The notes under the pieces: model-generated | What the model saw: the letters and a program-made list of their open reading frames with translations, nothing else | Told to the model about the DNA's origin: nothing | Database searches by the model: none | Assembly (NCBI GenBank): GCA_016713135.1 | Contig: JADJPR010000003.1 | Location: 285,444 to 349,443 of the forward strand | Source of the DNA: Rhodanobacteraceae bacterium | GTDB taxonomy: Bacteria > Pseudomonadota > Gammaproteobacteria > Xanthomonadales > SZUA-5 | Direction: 5' to 3' | DNA length: 64,000 nt | Shown: one piece after another, positions 35,843-45,392 of the stretch | Layout: every line of letters begins with the position of its first letter | How positions within the stretch are numbered: position 1 is the first letter of the stretch | Made by a program: the position numbers and the translations under genes

Positions 35843-38800
35843 ATGCTCTTAACTGTCAAACAAGCCTGCACCCTCAACGAGGGCGCGCTCAGCATCCGGA
35901 TCAGCGATGGCATCGAGCGTGTCGATGAGGAAACACAGAGCATCGACGACGGCCGCCTGTTTCTCAAGCACTCGTACTTGACCAAGGGAATGGTCGAGCT
36001 GGTTCAGGAGGGCTTCAAACGGCTCTCAGGGGGCCAAGGCGGCAAGCCCGTCTTCCGCCTGAAGCAAGCCATGGGTGGAGGTAAGACCCACCTGATCAAG
36101 ACAATGGCGTTCCTTGCACGGCACGAATCGCTGCGGTCGGAGTTCTTCAGCGAAGCTGCCGCCCGCTACAAGTTCGGCGCAGCGAAAGTCACTTTCTTCA
36201 ACGGCCGTGAGCAGCCAGACGACTACTTCTGGGGTCGTGTTGCCGCCCAGCTTGGGCATGAGGGCTTCTTCGAGCCCGGTGTCAAGGCGCCGGGAGAGAA
36301 CCATTGGACTGCCCTCTTCAACAAGATCGATGCGCCCGCGTTGATCCTGCTGGACGAGATGCCGACCTACTTTGCGTACTACAAGACTCAGCCCATTGGT
36401 GGTGGCACGGTCGCAGACGTCGCAGGACGCGCGTTCGCCAACATGCTGACCGCGGCAATGGCCCGCAAGAACATCTGCGTGGTGGTGTCGGACCTTGAAG
36501 CGTCCCACGCCGAGGGCACACAGATCATCAACTCTGCGCTGGAAAACGCGCGCAAGGAACTCAGTCGCGTCGAGTTCAACATCACACCGGTCGACTTGGC
36601 TGGTGACGAGACCTACGCCATTCTCAAGAAGCGACTCTTCGCCAGCCTGCCTGACGGCAACAAGATTGGCCACCTGGCCCAGATGTACGCCAAGTGCATC
36701 GAGCAGGCGCAGAAGTCGCGCACGATCGATCAACAGAAAACCCCTGAGCAGTTGGCCATGGAGGTCGAGCAGACCTACCCGTTCCACCCGCAGATGAAAA
36801 ACCTGTTCGCCTTGTTCAAGGAGAACAAAGAGTTCCAGCAGACACGCGGACTGATGGAGCTCGCCTCGCGGCTTCTGAACTCGGTGTGGTCACGCCAGGC
36901 CGACGACGTCCTCCTGATTGGGCCGCAGCATTTTGACCTCAGCATCGACGAGGTTCGGGAGAAGGTCATCTCCATCTCCCGCCTGGAGGACGCTGTAGCT
37001 CGCGACATCTACTCCAAGGAAGGCGGCGCCCACGCGCAGGTCATTGATGCCAACGCAGGCAGCGACTGCGCCACTCAGGCCGCCAACCTGCTGCTGATCT
37101 CCAGCATGTCGACCGCCGTGAACCCCGTGAAGGGACTGACACGGTCGGAGGCGCTCGAATGCTTGGCATCTCCTCTCGCGGACCTGAGCTTCTTCGAGGC
37201 CGCCATCGAGTCGCTGCAGAAGTCCGCCTGGTATATGCACAAGACGACCGAGGGCCGGATCTACTTCGACAAGATCGAGAACCTGACCAAGATGCTGGTC
37301 GGGATGGCTGAGCGCGCCCCCGAGCCAAAGGTGAAGGAGCTGGTCTCCACGCGGCTCAAGCAGATGTTCGAGCCGAAGCGGAAGTCTGCGTACAGCAAGG
37401 TGCTCGCCCTGCCGCTGATCGACGAAATCCAGGCCGACGTTCAGGCTGGCCGAGTCCTGGCCATCGTTCCCCCGGATTCATCCCTTCCGCCGGAAGAAGT
37501 GGTCAAGCTCTTCGACGGCCTGACGCGTAAGAACAACTTGCTCATCCTGTGTGGCGAGCGCTCGTTCGAGATGGACAAACTCTGGGAAGCCGCAAAGATG
37601 GTCTACGCGGCGGGTCAGGCGGAAGCACAGCGCCGCGTTGAGCGCGGCGGGCCGCAGTGGGAAGAGTTTGAAGACTTGAAGAAGCAGTTCGAACTGACCT
37701 TCACGGGCGTCGTGAAGACACTGTTCGACAAGCTGTTCTTCCCGTTCCAGACCCAAAACACGCCCCCGAAGCTACAGCCCCGCAACCTGGAGCAAAGCGG
37801 CGACACCAACGACGGCGAAGCGCGGATTGAGGCCACCCTCACCAAGGACCCGATCAAGCTTTACCTCGACTGGCAGGACCCTACCAAGTTCTCTGGCGTG
37901 AAGTCGCGCGTTGAGCGCCTGTTCGGAGCGCAGGACGACGTCGCATGGGCAGACATCAAGGACAAGGCTCAAACCGACTGCTCGATGTACTTCTTGCCAT
38001 CGGGCGACCTTGAGAAGATCAAGACCCGCGCAATTAACGAAGGCCTTTGGGAAGACTTGGGCAACGGCTACGCCACCAAGAAGCCCAAGCCCAAGCAGGC
38101 CGGGGTTCAAGTCACGCCGGTCGGTAAGATGCAGGACGACGGTTCCACCGTCCTCCAGATCGGCATCATCAACGCGAGTCCTGACACCACAAGCGTGCAT
38201 TACGCCGAGGACGGCGAAGTCACCGAGGCGAGCCCAAAGCTCAACGACGACAAGCTGACGACGAAGGCACTGCGCGTGGCCTTCCTGGCAGTCGACCACT
38301 CTGGCCGTACGCAAAAGGGCGCCCCCTACATCTGGCCGAACAAGCTGATGGTTCAGTGGGAGATTGCGCCAGGCGCACAGGGTAAGCGGGTCGTCACGTT
38401 GAAGGTGCTTCCTCGCTCCGATGTTCTCCGCTACACGCTCAATGGCGCCGAGCCGCGCAATGGCATCGGCTACACCGCGCCGTTCACTGTTGGCCCAGAA
38501 GCAGCCATCCTGCTGGTCTTTGCGGAGGCCAGCGGACTCGAAACCAAGGCGGATTTCCGCATACCGCAGGCCGCCGGTGGTGGTGGTGGTGGTGGTGGTG
38601 CGGGTGGTGGCTCCGGCGGTGGAGCGGAACCAGAGCCCCCGTTGAACAAGCCAGTTGCCTTCCCGACCCAGCGCAATGCCCAGATCACGTCCCGCGAGAA
38701 GGTGTTCACAGCGCTGGCCAAGGCCACAGAACGCAACATCGAATTCACTGATGTCGTCCTGCGCATCCAGGAGGGGTCCGCCTTCGGGCAATTTGGTCTG

Positions 38801-38983
38801 CAAGGCCAGTCTGCGAAGGCTGAACGCGTACAGCAAGCGCTGACCATGCTGGCGGTGGGTTTCTCACCCTCCACGCCGGTGACGATGCAGTTCCGAGCGC
38901 AGTTCCCCTCGGGTCAGGACCTGATCGACTTCGCTGGCACGCTTGAACTGAGCTATGCCGGCGACTGGAAGGAGGTCGAGTGA
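35843..38983 (+). CDS. DUF499 P-loop ATPase (anti-phage-associated)
   Basis: The 1046-residue protein from ATG 35843 (GGAG 8 bases upstream) has Walker A RLKQAMGGGKTHLIKTM (~residue 72-88), Walker B ALILLDEMPTYF (~165) and a long helical body (LAMEVEQTYPFHPQMKNLFA). A poly-Gly linker (~912-925) separates a C-terminal domain. DUF499 ATPases occur with DUF1156 methyltransferases and large helicases in defence islands. Its stop overlaps the GTG of the DUF3780 gene. Codon use is less GC-biased than the backbone. Confidence 0.9.
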   Translation: MLLTVKQACTLNEGALSIRISDGIERVDEETQSIDDGRLFLKHSYLTKGMVELVQEGFKRLSGGQGGKPVFRLKQAMGGGKTHLIKTMAFLARHESLRSEFFSEAAARYKFGAAKVTFFNGREQPDDYFWGRVAAQLGHEGFFEPGVKAPGENHWTALFNKIDAPALILLDEMPTYFAYYKTQPIGGGTVADVAGRAFANMLTAAMARKNICVVVSDLEASHAEGTQIINSALENARKELSRVEFNITPVDLAGDETYAILKKRLFASLPDGNKIGHLAQMYAKCIEQAQKSRTIDQQKTPEQLAMEVEQTYPFHPQMKNLFALFKENKEFQQTRGLMELASRLLNSVWSRQADDVLLIGPQHFDLSIDEVREKVISISRLEDAVARDIYSKEGGAHAQVIDANAGSDCATQAANLLLISSMSTAVNPVKGLTRSEALECLASPLADLSFFEAAIESLQKSAWYMHKTTEGRIYFDKIENLTKMLVGMAERAPEPKVKELVSTRLKQMFEPKRKSAYSKVLALPLIDEIQADVQAGRVLAIVPPDSSLPPEEVVKLFDGLTRKNNLLILCGERSFEMDKLWEAAKMVYAAGQAEAQRRVERGGPQWEEFEDLKKQFELTFTGVVKTLFDKLFFPFQTQNTPPKLQPRNLEQSGDTNDGEARIEATLTKDPIKLYLDWQDPTKFSGVKSRVERLFGAQDDVAWADIKDKAQTDCSMYFLPSGDLEKIKTRAINEGLWEDLGNGYATKKPKPKQAGVQVTPVGKMQDDGSTVLQIGIINASPDTTSVHYAEDGEVTEASPKLNDDKLTTKALRVAFLAVDHSGRTQKGAPYIWPNKLMVQWEIAPGAQGKRVVTLKVLPRSDVLRYTLNGAEPRNGIGYTAPFTVGPEAAILLVFAEASGLETKADFRIPQAAGGGGGGGGAGGGSGGGAEPEPPLNKPVAFPTQRNAQITSREKVFTALAKATERNIEFTDVVLRIQEGSAFGQFGLQGQSAKAERVQQALTMLAVGFSPSTPVTMQFRAQFPSGQDLIDFAGTLELSYAGDWKEVE
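38576..38599 (+). repeat. Eight GGT trinucleotide repeats inside the DUF499 gene
   Basis: An uninterrupted (GGT)8 run encodes glycine at the linker before the C-terminal domain of the DUF499 protein and is followed by further GGT/GGC codons. Slippage here would change the linker length by whole residues and not the frame. Confidence 0.9.
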
Positions 38984-39561
38984 CGCACCCATTGGTGACC
39001 GAAAATCAGCCTCAAAGCACAACCGCCCTGAAGGCCGCCGAGCCAGGCACGTTCACTGGCTTTGGTGCCAGCGCTGAATTCGGAGCTCATGTTTTTAAGG
39101 CGAACATACCGGCCGGGCGTGCCGGCGAGGTCGTGTTGACTGAAGACTACGGCTACCTCGCCGGACTGGAAGGCACGCCGGAGTTTGAAGTGCGTGCTCT
39201 CTTGCCCCGAGCGAAGTGGGGAAAGCTGGCCGACGCTGCGCGCAAGGACTTCAACGCGCGACTGCGTGCGCGAAAGGTTCCGCCGAGTTCCTGGAGGCCC
39301 CAGGACAACCTGCTGGATCGCATGCTCGGTAAGGAGCTTTGTGTCTTGATGTGGGCGGCGGAGCATGCGGGTGAAGAGCAACTAGATGCCATCTGCATGA
39401 AGTGGACGGCCCTGCGCCCAGAGGAACGCTGGTGGCTGTATGCAATGACCGCAGCCCAGGGAGGCCTTGCGGAGGACGGAAAGCGGGGGTGGCGCAAAGC
39501 GCTGTACTACGCCCTGTCCGACATCGATGCCGTTGAACCTAAAAGGCAAAGCGAGCGTTGA
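38980..39561 (+). CDS. DUF3780 protein (anti-phage-associated)
   Basis: The 193-residue protein starts at a GTG overlapping the DUF499 stop (GTGA). Sequence features include GFGASAEFGAHVFKANIPAG, VVLTEDYGYLAGLEGTPEFE and RPEERWWLYAMTAAQGGLAE. I assign it to DUF3780, a small family found between DUF499 and DUF1156 genes in defence-type operons. No catalytic motif is evident. Confidence 0.82.
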   Translation: MTHPLVTENQPQSTTALKAAEPGTFTGFGASAEFGAHVFKANIPAGRAGEVVLTEDYGYLAGLEGTPEFEVRALLPRAKWGKLADAARKDFNARLRARKVPPSSWRPQDNLLDRMLGKELCVLMWAAEHAGEEQLDAICMKWTALRPEERWWLYAMTAAQGGLAEDGKRGWRKALYYALSDIDAVEPKRQSER

Positions 39562-39627
39562 TGGATGACCCGAGGACGATGAGTCTATTCGGCTGAAGAC
39601 AGGATGAAGTATTGGGAGCAGAACACA

Positions 39628-42600
39628 ATGACGACGGCGCACGAAATCATCCCCTTCAGTCTCAAGGACGCACCATCCCTGATTGAGAGGGTGTTACCGG
39701 TTCAGCGAATTTCAATCGACACATTTCGGGAGCGCGAGGCGAGACAGAGTCAAGCGCTGACGGGGCTTGGGTCCTATTGGAAGGGGCGCAAGCCGCTTAT
39801 TCTAAATCGTGCATGTGTGCTCGGTACTCTGCTGCCCGCTTCCGATAGCCCTCAGGCTGATCTCGAGATTTTCGATTTGCTAATGGCTATGGACCCGATC
39901 AGCCTTTCCAAGCGTCGCGGACTGCCTAGGCCTAAGGACTTGGTAGCTGAATTGACGATCGATGATATCAGTAAGTGGTTTGCAACCACTCCACCTGAAG
40001 CATTGGCGAGCTTGCCTTGTTCGGCGCCGTTCAATTTGGAGGACTATAAATATGAGAGCGATCTCAGTAGAAGAGGTGATATTCGACTGCGTTGGCGTGA
40101 CGATCTAAGCGAGGATCAGAAGCACCAGCTAGCCGTGCGCCTGCTGCCGTCGCAACCCTACCGGGTAACGGCCAGCACCGTTTCGAGAGCCGAGGAAGTC
40201 GGCGAGACCGTGCACACCCACATCTGGGACACCGTGAACGCACATCTCGGCACCAATGCCAGAAACCACGCCCAGTTGGTAGACCAACTGGGTGTCATGC
40301 GATTTGGTCATCGTCCCCGTGTCGCCGATACCTTTTCCGGGTCCGGCCAGATCCCGTTCGAAGCGGCGCGCCTTGGCTGCGATGTCTATGCGTCTGATCT
40401 AAACCCCGTCGCATGCATGTTGACGTGGGGAGCATTCAACGTCATCGGCGCAAGCGAGACCCGCCGTGCGCAGATCGAAAAGGATCAGAAAGCTCTAGTA
40501 GACAAGGTCAGGGCTGAGATTGACGCACTCCGAATTGAGACAGATGGCAAGGGGTGGCGAGGGAAGGTGTATTTGTATTGCCTGGAGGTTATTTGCCCTG
40601 AAACAGGATGGAAGGTACCGGTCTTGCCGACCTTGGTGATCAGTAAAGGTAAGCGAGTGGTGGCGCAGCTTGTTCCCGACAAAGCTCACAAACGCTACGG
40701 AGTCGAGCTGATAAGCAACGCCACTGACAAGCAAATGAAGGCAGCCGCAAAAGGTAGCTATCAGGATCAGTGCGTAGTCCATTCAATAAATGGTGTGGAG
40801 TACCGAAACAAAATTAGCACGATACGCGGCGATTACAGCGTGACTGTGGACGGCGCGCGAGTCGGAAAAAATCGATTGAGACAGTGGGAGATGTCTGATG
40901 TGGTTTTTCGGCAGGACGACATCTTCGACGAACGATTATACGCAATTCAGTGGATCAGGGACGATGGTAGCGGCCGGCCTGAATCGGAATTCCGTAGCGT
41001 CACCTCCGACGACGAAGCACGTGAGAAAAAAGTCATTCGCTTTGTTCAAGCTAATCTAGCGGATTGGCAGGCCAAGGGTTGGGTTCCGGACATGCGAATC
41101 GAACCCGGAGACAAGACAGACGAGCCGATTCGAACACGGGGATGGACCCATTGGCATCATTTATTTAATCCTCGCCAACTCTTGCTCTTTGCACTGCTCA
41201 GAGCCAGCGGAAAGCCAGAGACATTGTACTCAATGTTTCAAGTGATGAATAACAACTGCCGACTTAGTCGCTGGAACCCATTCAGCGGAGTTGGGCAAAC
41301 AGTTGGGGTCTTTGATAACCAGGCACTCAATACTCTCTATAACTATGGAGCTCGCGGCTTTGCTTTTTGCGAAGGGCTCTTATCGGAGACACTGAAGTCC
41401 TTTTCGCTTCCTGGATCAGCCATAGTTGAAAATGGTCCCGCGAGCTCAATAGCGAGTCCCATTGATGTTTTCATCACAGACCCGCCCTACGGTGATGCAG
41501 TCAAGTACGAAGAGATCCTCGAGTTCTTCATCGCCTGGATCCGCAAGAACCCACCGCGGGAGTTTTCGAGCTGGGTATGGGACAGCCGGCGAGCACTCGC
41601 GATCAAGGGCGAAGACCATGACTTCAAGCTCAGCATGGTGTCGGCTTACAAAAGAATGGCTGATTGCATGCCAGATAACGGCCTGCAGATTGTCATGTTT
41701 ACGCATCAGTCGGGCTCCATCTGGGCTGACATGGCCAATATCGTTTGGGCTAGTGGGCTTCGCGTTACAGCTGCCTGGTACGTGGTTACGGAAACGGATA
41801 GTGCTCTTCGAGAAGGGCAATACGTCAAGGGAACGATTTTGCTCGTGCTTCGAAAGCGGCTGCAGGAGCAAGACGCAGCGCGGGATGAATTGGCCTACGA
41901 GGTTGCAGAAGAGGTTAAGAGCCAAGTTGATCTTTTGACTGGCCTGAACAGGGACATCAAGGCGATCTATCGCGACGAAAACCTGTTCGAAGACGCAGAT
42001 CTACAGATGGCGGGTTATGCGGCTGCCCTTCGAGTGCTTACGCGATACAGCCAGATCGACGGGGTCTCCATGACGCAGGAGGCCATGCGGCCACGCGTCA
42101 AAGGTCAGACAACGATGGTCGACGAGTTGATCGCGTTTGCGGTCAACATCGCCAACGAATACCTAGTGCCTGAGGGCGTAGATCGTGCGGTTTGGGAGAA
42201 GAGTTCTGGCATTGAGCGCTTCTACTTGAAGATGCTAGACATGGAATCCAAGGGGATTCACGTCCTGTCGAACTACCAGAACTTTGCCAAGGCCTTCAAG
42301 GTGCAGGACTACGGCGCCGTGATGGACGAGGTCAAGGCCAACCACGCGAACCTCAAGTCGGCCGCGCAGCTGGGCAAGCGCGGCCTGACCGCCAGCGAAG
42401 AGTTCGGACCGACGGTGCTGCGAAGCGTGCTTTACGCCGTCCACCTCCTTCAGGAGAACAAGGTCAAGTCTGAGGACGTCTTGCACCAGTTGCGTGACTT
42501 GGTTCCGGACTACTTCCGCGAGCGCGAGCGGATCACCGCGCTGGCGGACTATGTGAGCAAGAAGACCGCCAAGGCGCGGTCCGACGAAAGTTCGAACGCC

Positions 42601-42639
42601 ATGGTGCTGCGCGACCTGGTCCGGCGCGAGCGGGTGTGA
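39628..42639 (+). CDS. DUF1156 DNA methyltransferase
   Basis: The 1003-residue protein from ATG 39628 (GGAG at 39613-39616; ATG 39604 is an alternative). The N-terminal DUF1156 region (~20-100) has LPVQRISIDTFREREARQ. The SAM-binding motif VADTFSGSGQIPFEAARLGC is near residue 231, with YASDLNPVACML following. The catalytic motif IV is DPPYGDAVKYEEILEFF (~616), as in N6-adenine or N4-cytosine methyltransferases. Codon use is visibly AT-richer than the backbone, marking acquisition. In the operon it is likely the self-marking or modification enzyme. Confidence 0.9.
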   Translation: MTTAHEIIPFSLKDAPSLIERVLPVQRISIDTFREREARQSQALTGLGSYWKGRKPLILNRACVLGTLLPASDSPQADLEIFDLLMAMDPISLSKRRGLPRPKDLVAELTIDDISKWFATTPPEALASLPCSAPFNLEDYKYESDLSRRGDIRLRWRDDLSEDQKHQLAVRLLPSQPYRVTASTVSRAEEVGETVHTHIWDTVNAHLGTNARNHAQLVDQLGVMRFGHRPRVADTFSGSGQIPFEAARLGCDVYASDLNPVACMLTWGAFNVIGASETRRAQIEKDQKALVDKVRAEIDALRIETDGKGWRGKVYLYCLEVICPETGWKVPVLPTLVISKGKRVVAQLVPDKAHKRYGVELISNATDKQMKAAAKGSYQDQCVVHSINGVEYRNKISTIRGDYSVTVDGARVGKNRLRQWEMSDVVFRQDDIFDERLYAIQWIRDDGSGRPESEFRSVTSDDEAREKKVIRFVQANLADWQAKGWVPDMRIEPGDKTDEPIRTRGWTHWHHLFNPRQLLLFALLRASGKPETLYSMFQVMNNNCRLSRWNPFSGVGQTVGVFDNQALNTLYNYGARGFAFCEGLLSETLKSFSLPGSAIVENGPASSIASPIDVFITDPPYGDAVKYEEILEFFIAWIRKNPPREFSSWVWDSRRALAIKGEDHDFKLSMVSAYKRMADCMPDNGLQIVMFTHQSGSIWADMANIVWASGLRVTAAWYVVTETDSALREGQYVKGTILLVLRKRLQEQDAARDELAYEVAEEVKSQVDLLTGLNRDIKAIYRDENLFEDADLQMAGYAAALRVLTRYSQIDGVSMTQEAMRPRVKGQTTMVDELIAFAVNIANEYLVPEGVDRAVWEKSSGIERFYLKMLDMESKGIHVLSNYQNFAKAFKVQDYGAVMDEVKANHANLKSAAQLGKRGLTASEEFGPTVLRSVLYAVHLLQENKVKSEDVLHQLRDLVPDYFRERERITALADYVSKKTAKARSDESSNAMVLRDLVRRERV

Positions 42640-42643
42640 CGTC

Positions 42644-45376
42644 TTGATCCAGCGGTTCTCATCTCTGCGGCAGCGCCTGGACCATGTGTTCCTGGCGGAC
42701 CGCCTTCAAGGCGCCCGTTCTTACAAGCGGATTGCCGGCTACTTCAGGTCGTCCATCCTGGAGTTGGTCGGCGAGCAGATCGAAGACATTCAGGATGTGC
42801 GGATCGTCTGCAACAGCGAACTGGACCCGCACGACGTCATGGTGTCCAAAGCCGCACGTGAGGTCGCGCTGAAGGAGCGCTGGAACCAGGAGCCGATCGA
42901 TACCGAGGCGTTCTTTCACCGGGAGCGGTATCGCCGCCTATACAAGCTGCTAAGCAGTGGACGTGTGCAGATCAAGGTGGTCCCGAAGAACCGGGTCTTC
43001 CTGCACGGCAAGGCGGGCGTGATTACGCTGGCAGATGGCCGACGTACGAGTTTTCTCGGAAGCATCAACGAGAGCCGGGCGGCTTTTGCGGAGAACTACG
43101 AGATCCTCTGGGAAGACTCTTCCGAAGAAGGCTGCCGCTGGGTCGACGAGGAGTTCGAAGCGCTGTGGGCCGAAGGGCATGACCTGCCCGATGCCATCCT
43201 CACCGAGGTCAAACGCATTGCCGAACGCGTGGAAGTCACCTTCGGCGACCTGCCGACGAGGGACATCCCCGCAGCGACGATGGTCGAGTCACCCATCTAT
43301 CGAGGCGGTGAGCAGCTGCAGCCGTGGCAGCGGTCATTCGTCGCCACCTTCTTGCAGCACCGAGAAATTTACGGGAAAGCTCGCCTGCTGCTTGCCGACG
43401 AGGTGGGCCTAGGTAAGACACTGTCGATGGCTACGGCAGCGCTGGTCAGTTCGCTGCTGGGCGACGGCCCGGTACTGATCCTATGCCCCGCCACCTTGAC
43501 CCTCCAGTGGCAGGCGGAACTGAAAGACCGGCTGGGGATCCCGAGCGGCGTGTGGGTCAGCAACCAGAAGTGCTGGCTGGACGCCGAAGGGCGCACGATC
43601 ATGACGCGCGGCCCCGAGGACATCGCCAGATGCCCGTTCCAGGTGGCCATCGTCTCGACTGGCTTGATCGTTCACCAGTCCACTGAGGCGAGCGTCCTCA
43701 AGCGGGTCCGGGTCGGCACGCTCATCCTGGACGAGAGCCACAAGGCACGTCGACGCGGCCAACTGGGCGTCGATGAGCCGGAGCCCAACAACCTGCTGGC
43801 CTTCATGATGGAGATGGCCAACAACGCCCGACATGTGCTGCTGGGCACTGCCACCCCCATCCAAACAGCGGTCCGCGAACTGTGGGACTTGCTGATGATC
43901 CTGAACCAGAGCGCCGACTTCGTGATGGGCCGGGATCACGCTTCGATCTGGCGGTTCTGGCAACGTACACACCCGCTGATCACCGGCCAGGAATACGTGC
44001 CTGATGGAGGCGTCGCATGGGACCTTTTGCGCTCTCCCCTGCCCGCCAAGACGACACCCATGATGGACGACGTCTGCCGTCAATTGGTGCTGTCCATCCG
44101 CAGCGACTTGAACATGGCAGACACGCAGTTCCATGTGTCAGACGCCCCTACGGCCCTCACGCCGTTCGCCCGGTCGGATCTGCAGTCGGTCGTCAAGACG
44201 AACTTCTTCCAAAGAAACAATCCGTTTGTCCGGCACGTCGTGCTTCGGCGGCGAAAGACACTTGAAGATGCTGGCCTGCTCGAAAAGATTGCTGTCGACG
44301 TCCACCCCGACCCGGAAGCGCCCCCGGGGACGTATCCCGGCGTGACCTTTCTGGGTCGCGGCCTGATGACCAACCGCCCGTTTGAGTTGGCATACGAAGC
44401 CGCAGAGGCGTTTATCGACATCCTGAGCAAACGCACCAAGGGTGCCAAGCTCCTGCGGTCCGTGTTCCTGCAACGCATCTGCTCATCCTTCCAGTCAGGA
44501 CGTTTGACGGTGGAGCGCATGCTGGAGAGACGCGTCGATACCAGTGACGACAACCCGCAGATAGAGATGGCGGAGCTTGGGGCGCTGCAAACCTTGACCG
44601 ATGAAGAGGTCGGCTACCTGGAAGCCATTCGCGACGAACTCACTCGTGCGGAAGCCGTGGATCCGAAGTTGAACGCTGTCCGCTGGTTTCTCAGTCAGCA
44701 TCGCAGCGGCGGGCAAACTTGGAGTGAGCTGGGCTGCATCATCTTTTCGCAGTACTACGACACAGCTCACTGGGTTGCCACCGAGCTTGCCAAGGACTTT
44801 CCCGACAAGGTGGTCGCCGTCTATGCCGGCGCGGGCAAAAGCGGCCTGTTCCGGGATGGTGAGTTCATTGGCGTGGAACGCGACCGAATCAAGAAGCTGG
44901 TCAAGACCCGAGAAGTGCAGCTGGTCGTGGCGACCGACGCGGCCTGCGAGGGTTTGAATCTTCAGACGCTCGGAACGCTGATCAATATTGACTTGCCCTG
45001 GAACCCGTCACGTCTAGAGCAACGCCTCGGTCGCATCAAGAGGTTTGGTCAGGCGCGAGATACGGTGGACATGCTGAATCTCACCTACCACGCTACGCGG
45101 GACGAGGATGTCTACAACCCCATCTCGGCGCGCATGAAAGATCGGTTTGACATCTTCGGCGGCCTGCCCGATTGCATCGACGACGACTGGATCGAGGACA
45201 TCCAGGAGTTCGAGGACATGGCTCAGACGCACCTGCATTTGCGTGGGCAGATCTCGAACATTTTCGAGGAGATGTGGGGGGCAACCGTTAGCAGCGAGCA
45301 GAACCGGTGGGAGGAATGCACGCGTGTGCTTTCACGGCGCGACATCCAGCAGGTCATGGGAACTCCGTGGCGATGA
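42644..45376 (+). CDS. PLD-like/SNF2 helicase protein
   Basis: The 910-residue protein starts at a TTG five bases after the DUF1156 stop. The N-terminal phospholipase-D-like domain has HGKAG (~120) and LGSINESRAAFAENYEIL (~138), matching the HxK...N pattern of one PLD half. The SNF2 part has LLADEVGLGKTLSMA (~253), LILDESHKARR (motif II, ~363), GTATPIQTAV and the C-lobe VVATDAACEGLNLQ with LEQRLGRIKRFGQ (~765-795). It is probably the DNA-translocating, possibly nucleolytic, effector of the operon. Confidence 0.9.
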   Translation: MIQRFSSLRQRLDHVFLADRLQGARSYKRIAGYFRSSILELVGEQIEDIQDVRIVCNSELDPHDVMVSKAAREVALKERWNQEPIDTEAFFHRERYRRLYKLLSSGRVQIKVVPKNRVFLHGKAGVITLADGRRTSFLGSINESRAAFAENYEILWEDSSEEGCRWVDEEFEALWAEGHDLPDAILTEVKRIAERVEVTFGDLPTRDIPAATMVESPIYRGGEQLQPWQRSFVATFLQHREIYGKARLLLADEVGLGKTLSMATAALVSSLLGDGPVLILCPATLTLQWQAELKDRLGIPSGVWVSNQKCWLDAEGRTIMTRGPEDIARCPFQVAIVSTGLIVHQSTEASVLKRVRVGTLILDESHKARRRGQLGVDEPEPNNLLAFMMEMANNARHVLLGTATPIQTAVRELWDLLMILNQSADFVMGRDHASIWRFWQRTHPLITGQEYVPDGGVAWDLLRSPLPAKTTPMMDDVCRQLVLSIRSDLNMADTQFHVSDAPTALTPFARSDLQSVVKTNFFQRNNPFVRHVVLRRRKTLEDAGLLEKIAVDVHPDPEAPPGTYPGVTFLGRGLMTNRPFELAYEAAEAFIDILSKRTKGAKLLRSVFLQRICSSFQSGRLTVERMLERRVDTSDDNPQIEMAELGALQTLTDEEVGYLEAIRDELTRAEAVDPKLNAVRWFLSQHRSGGQTWSELGCIIFSQYYDTAHWVATELAKDFPDKVVAVYAGAGKSGLFRDGEFIGVERDRIKKLVKTREVQLVVATDAACEGLNLQTLGTLINIDLPWNPSRLEQRLGRIKRFGQARDTVDMLNLTYHATRDEDVYNPISARMKDRFDIFGGLPDCIDDDWIEDIQEFEDMAQTHLHLRGQISNIFEEMWGATVSSEQNRWEECTRVLSRRDIQQVMGTPWR

Positions 45377-45392
45377 GATCTAAGGCACACCG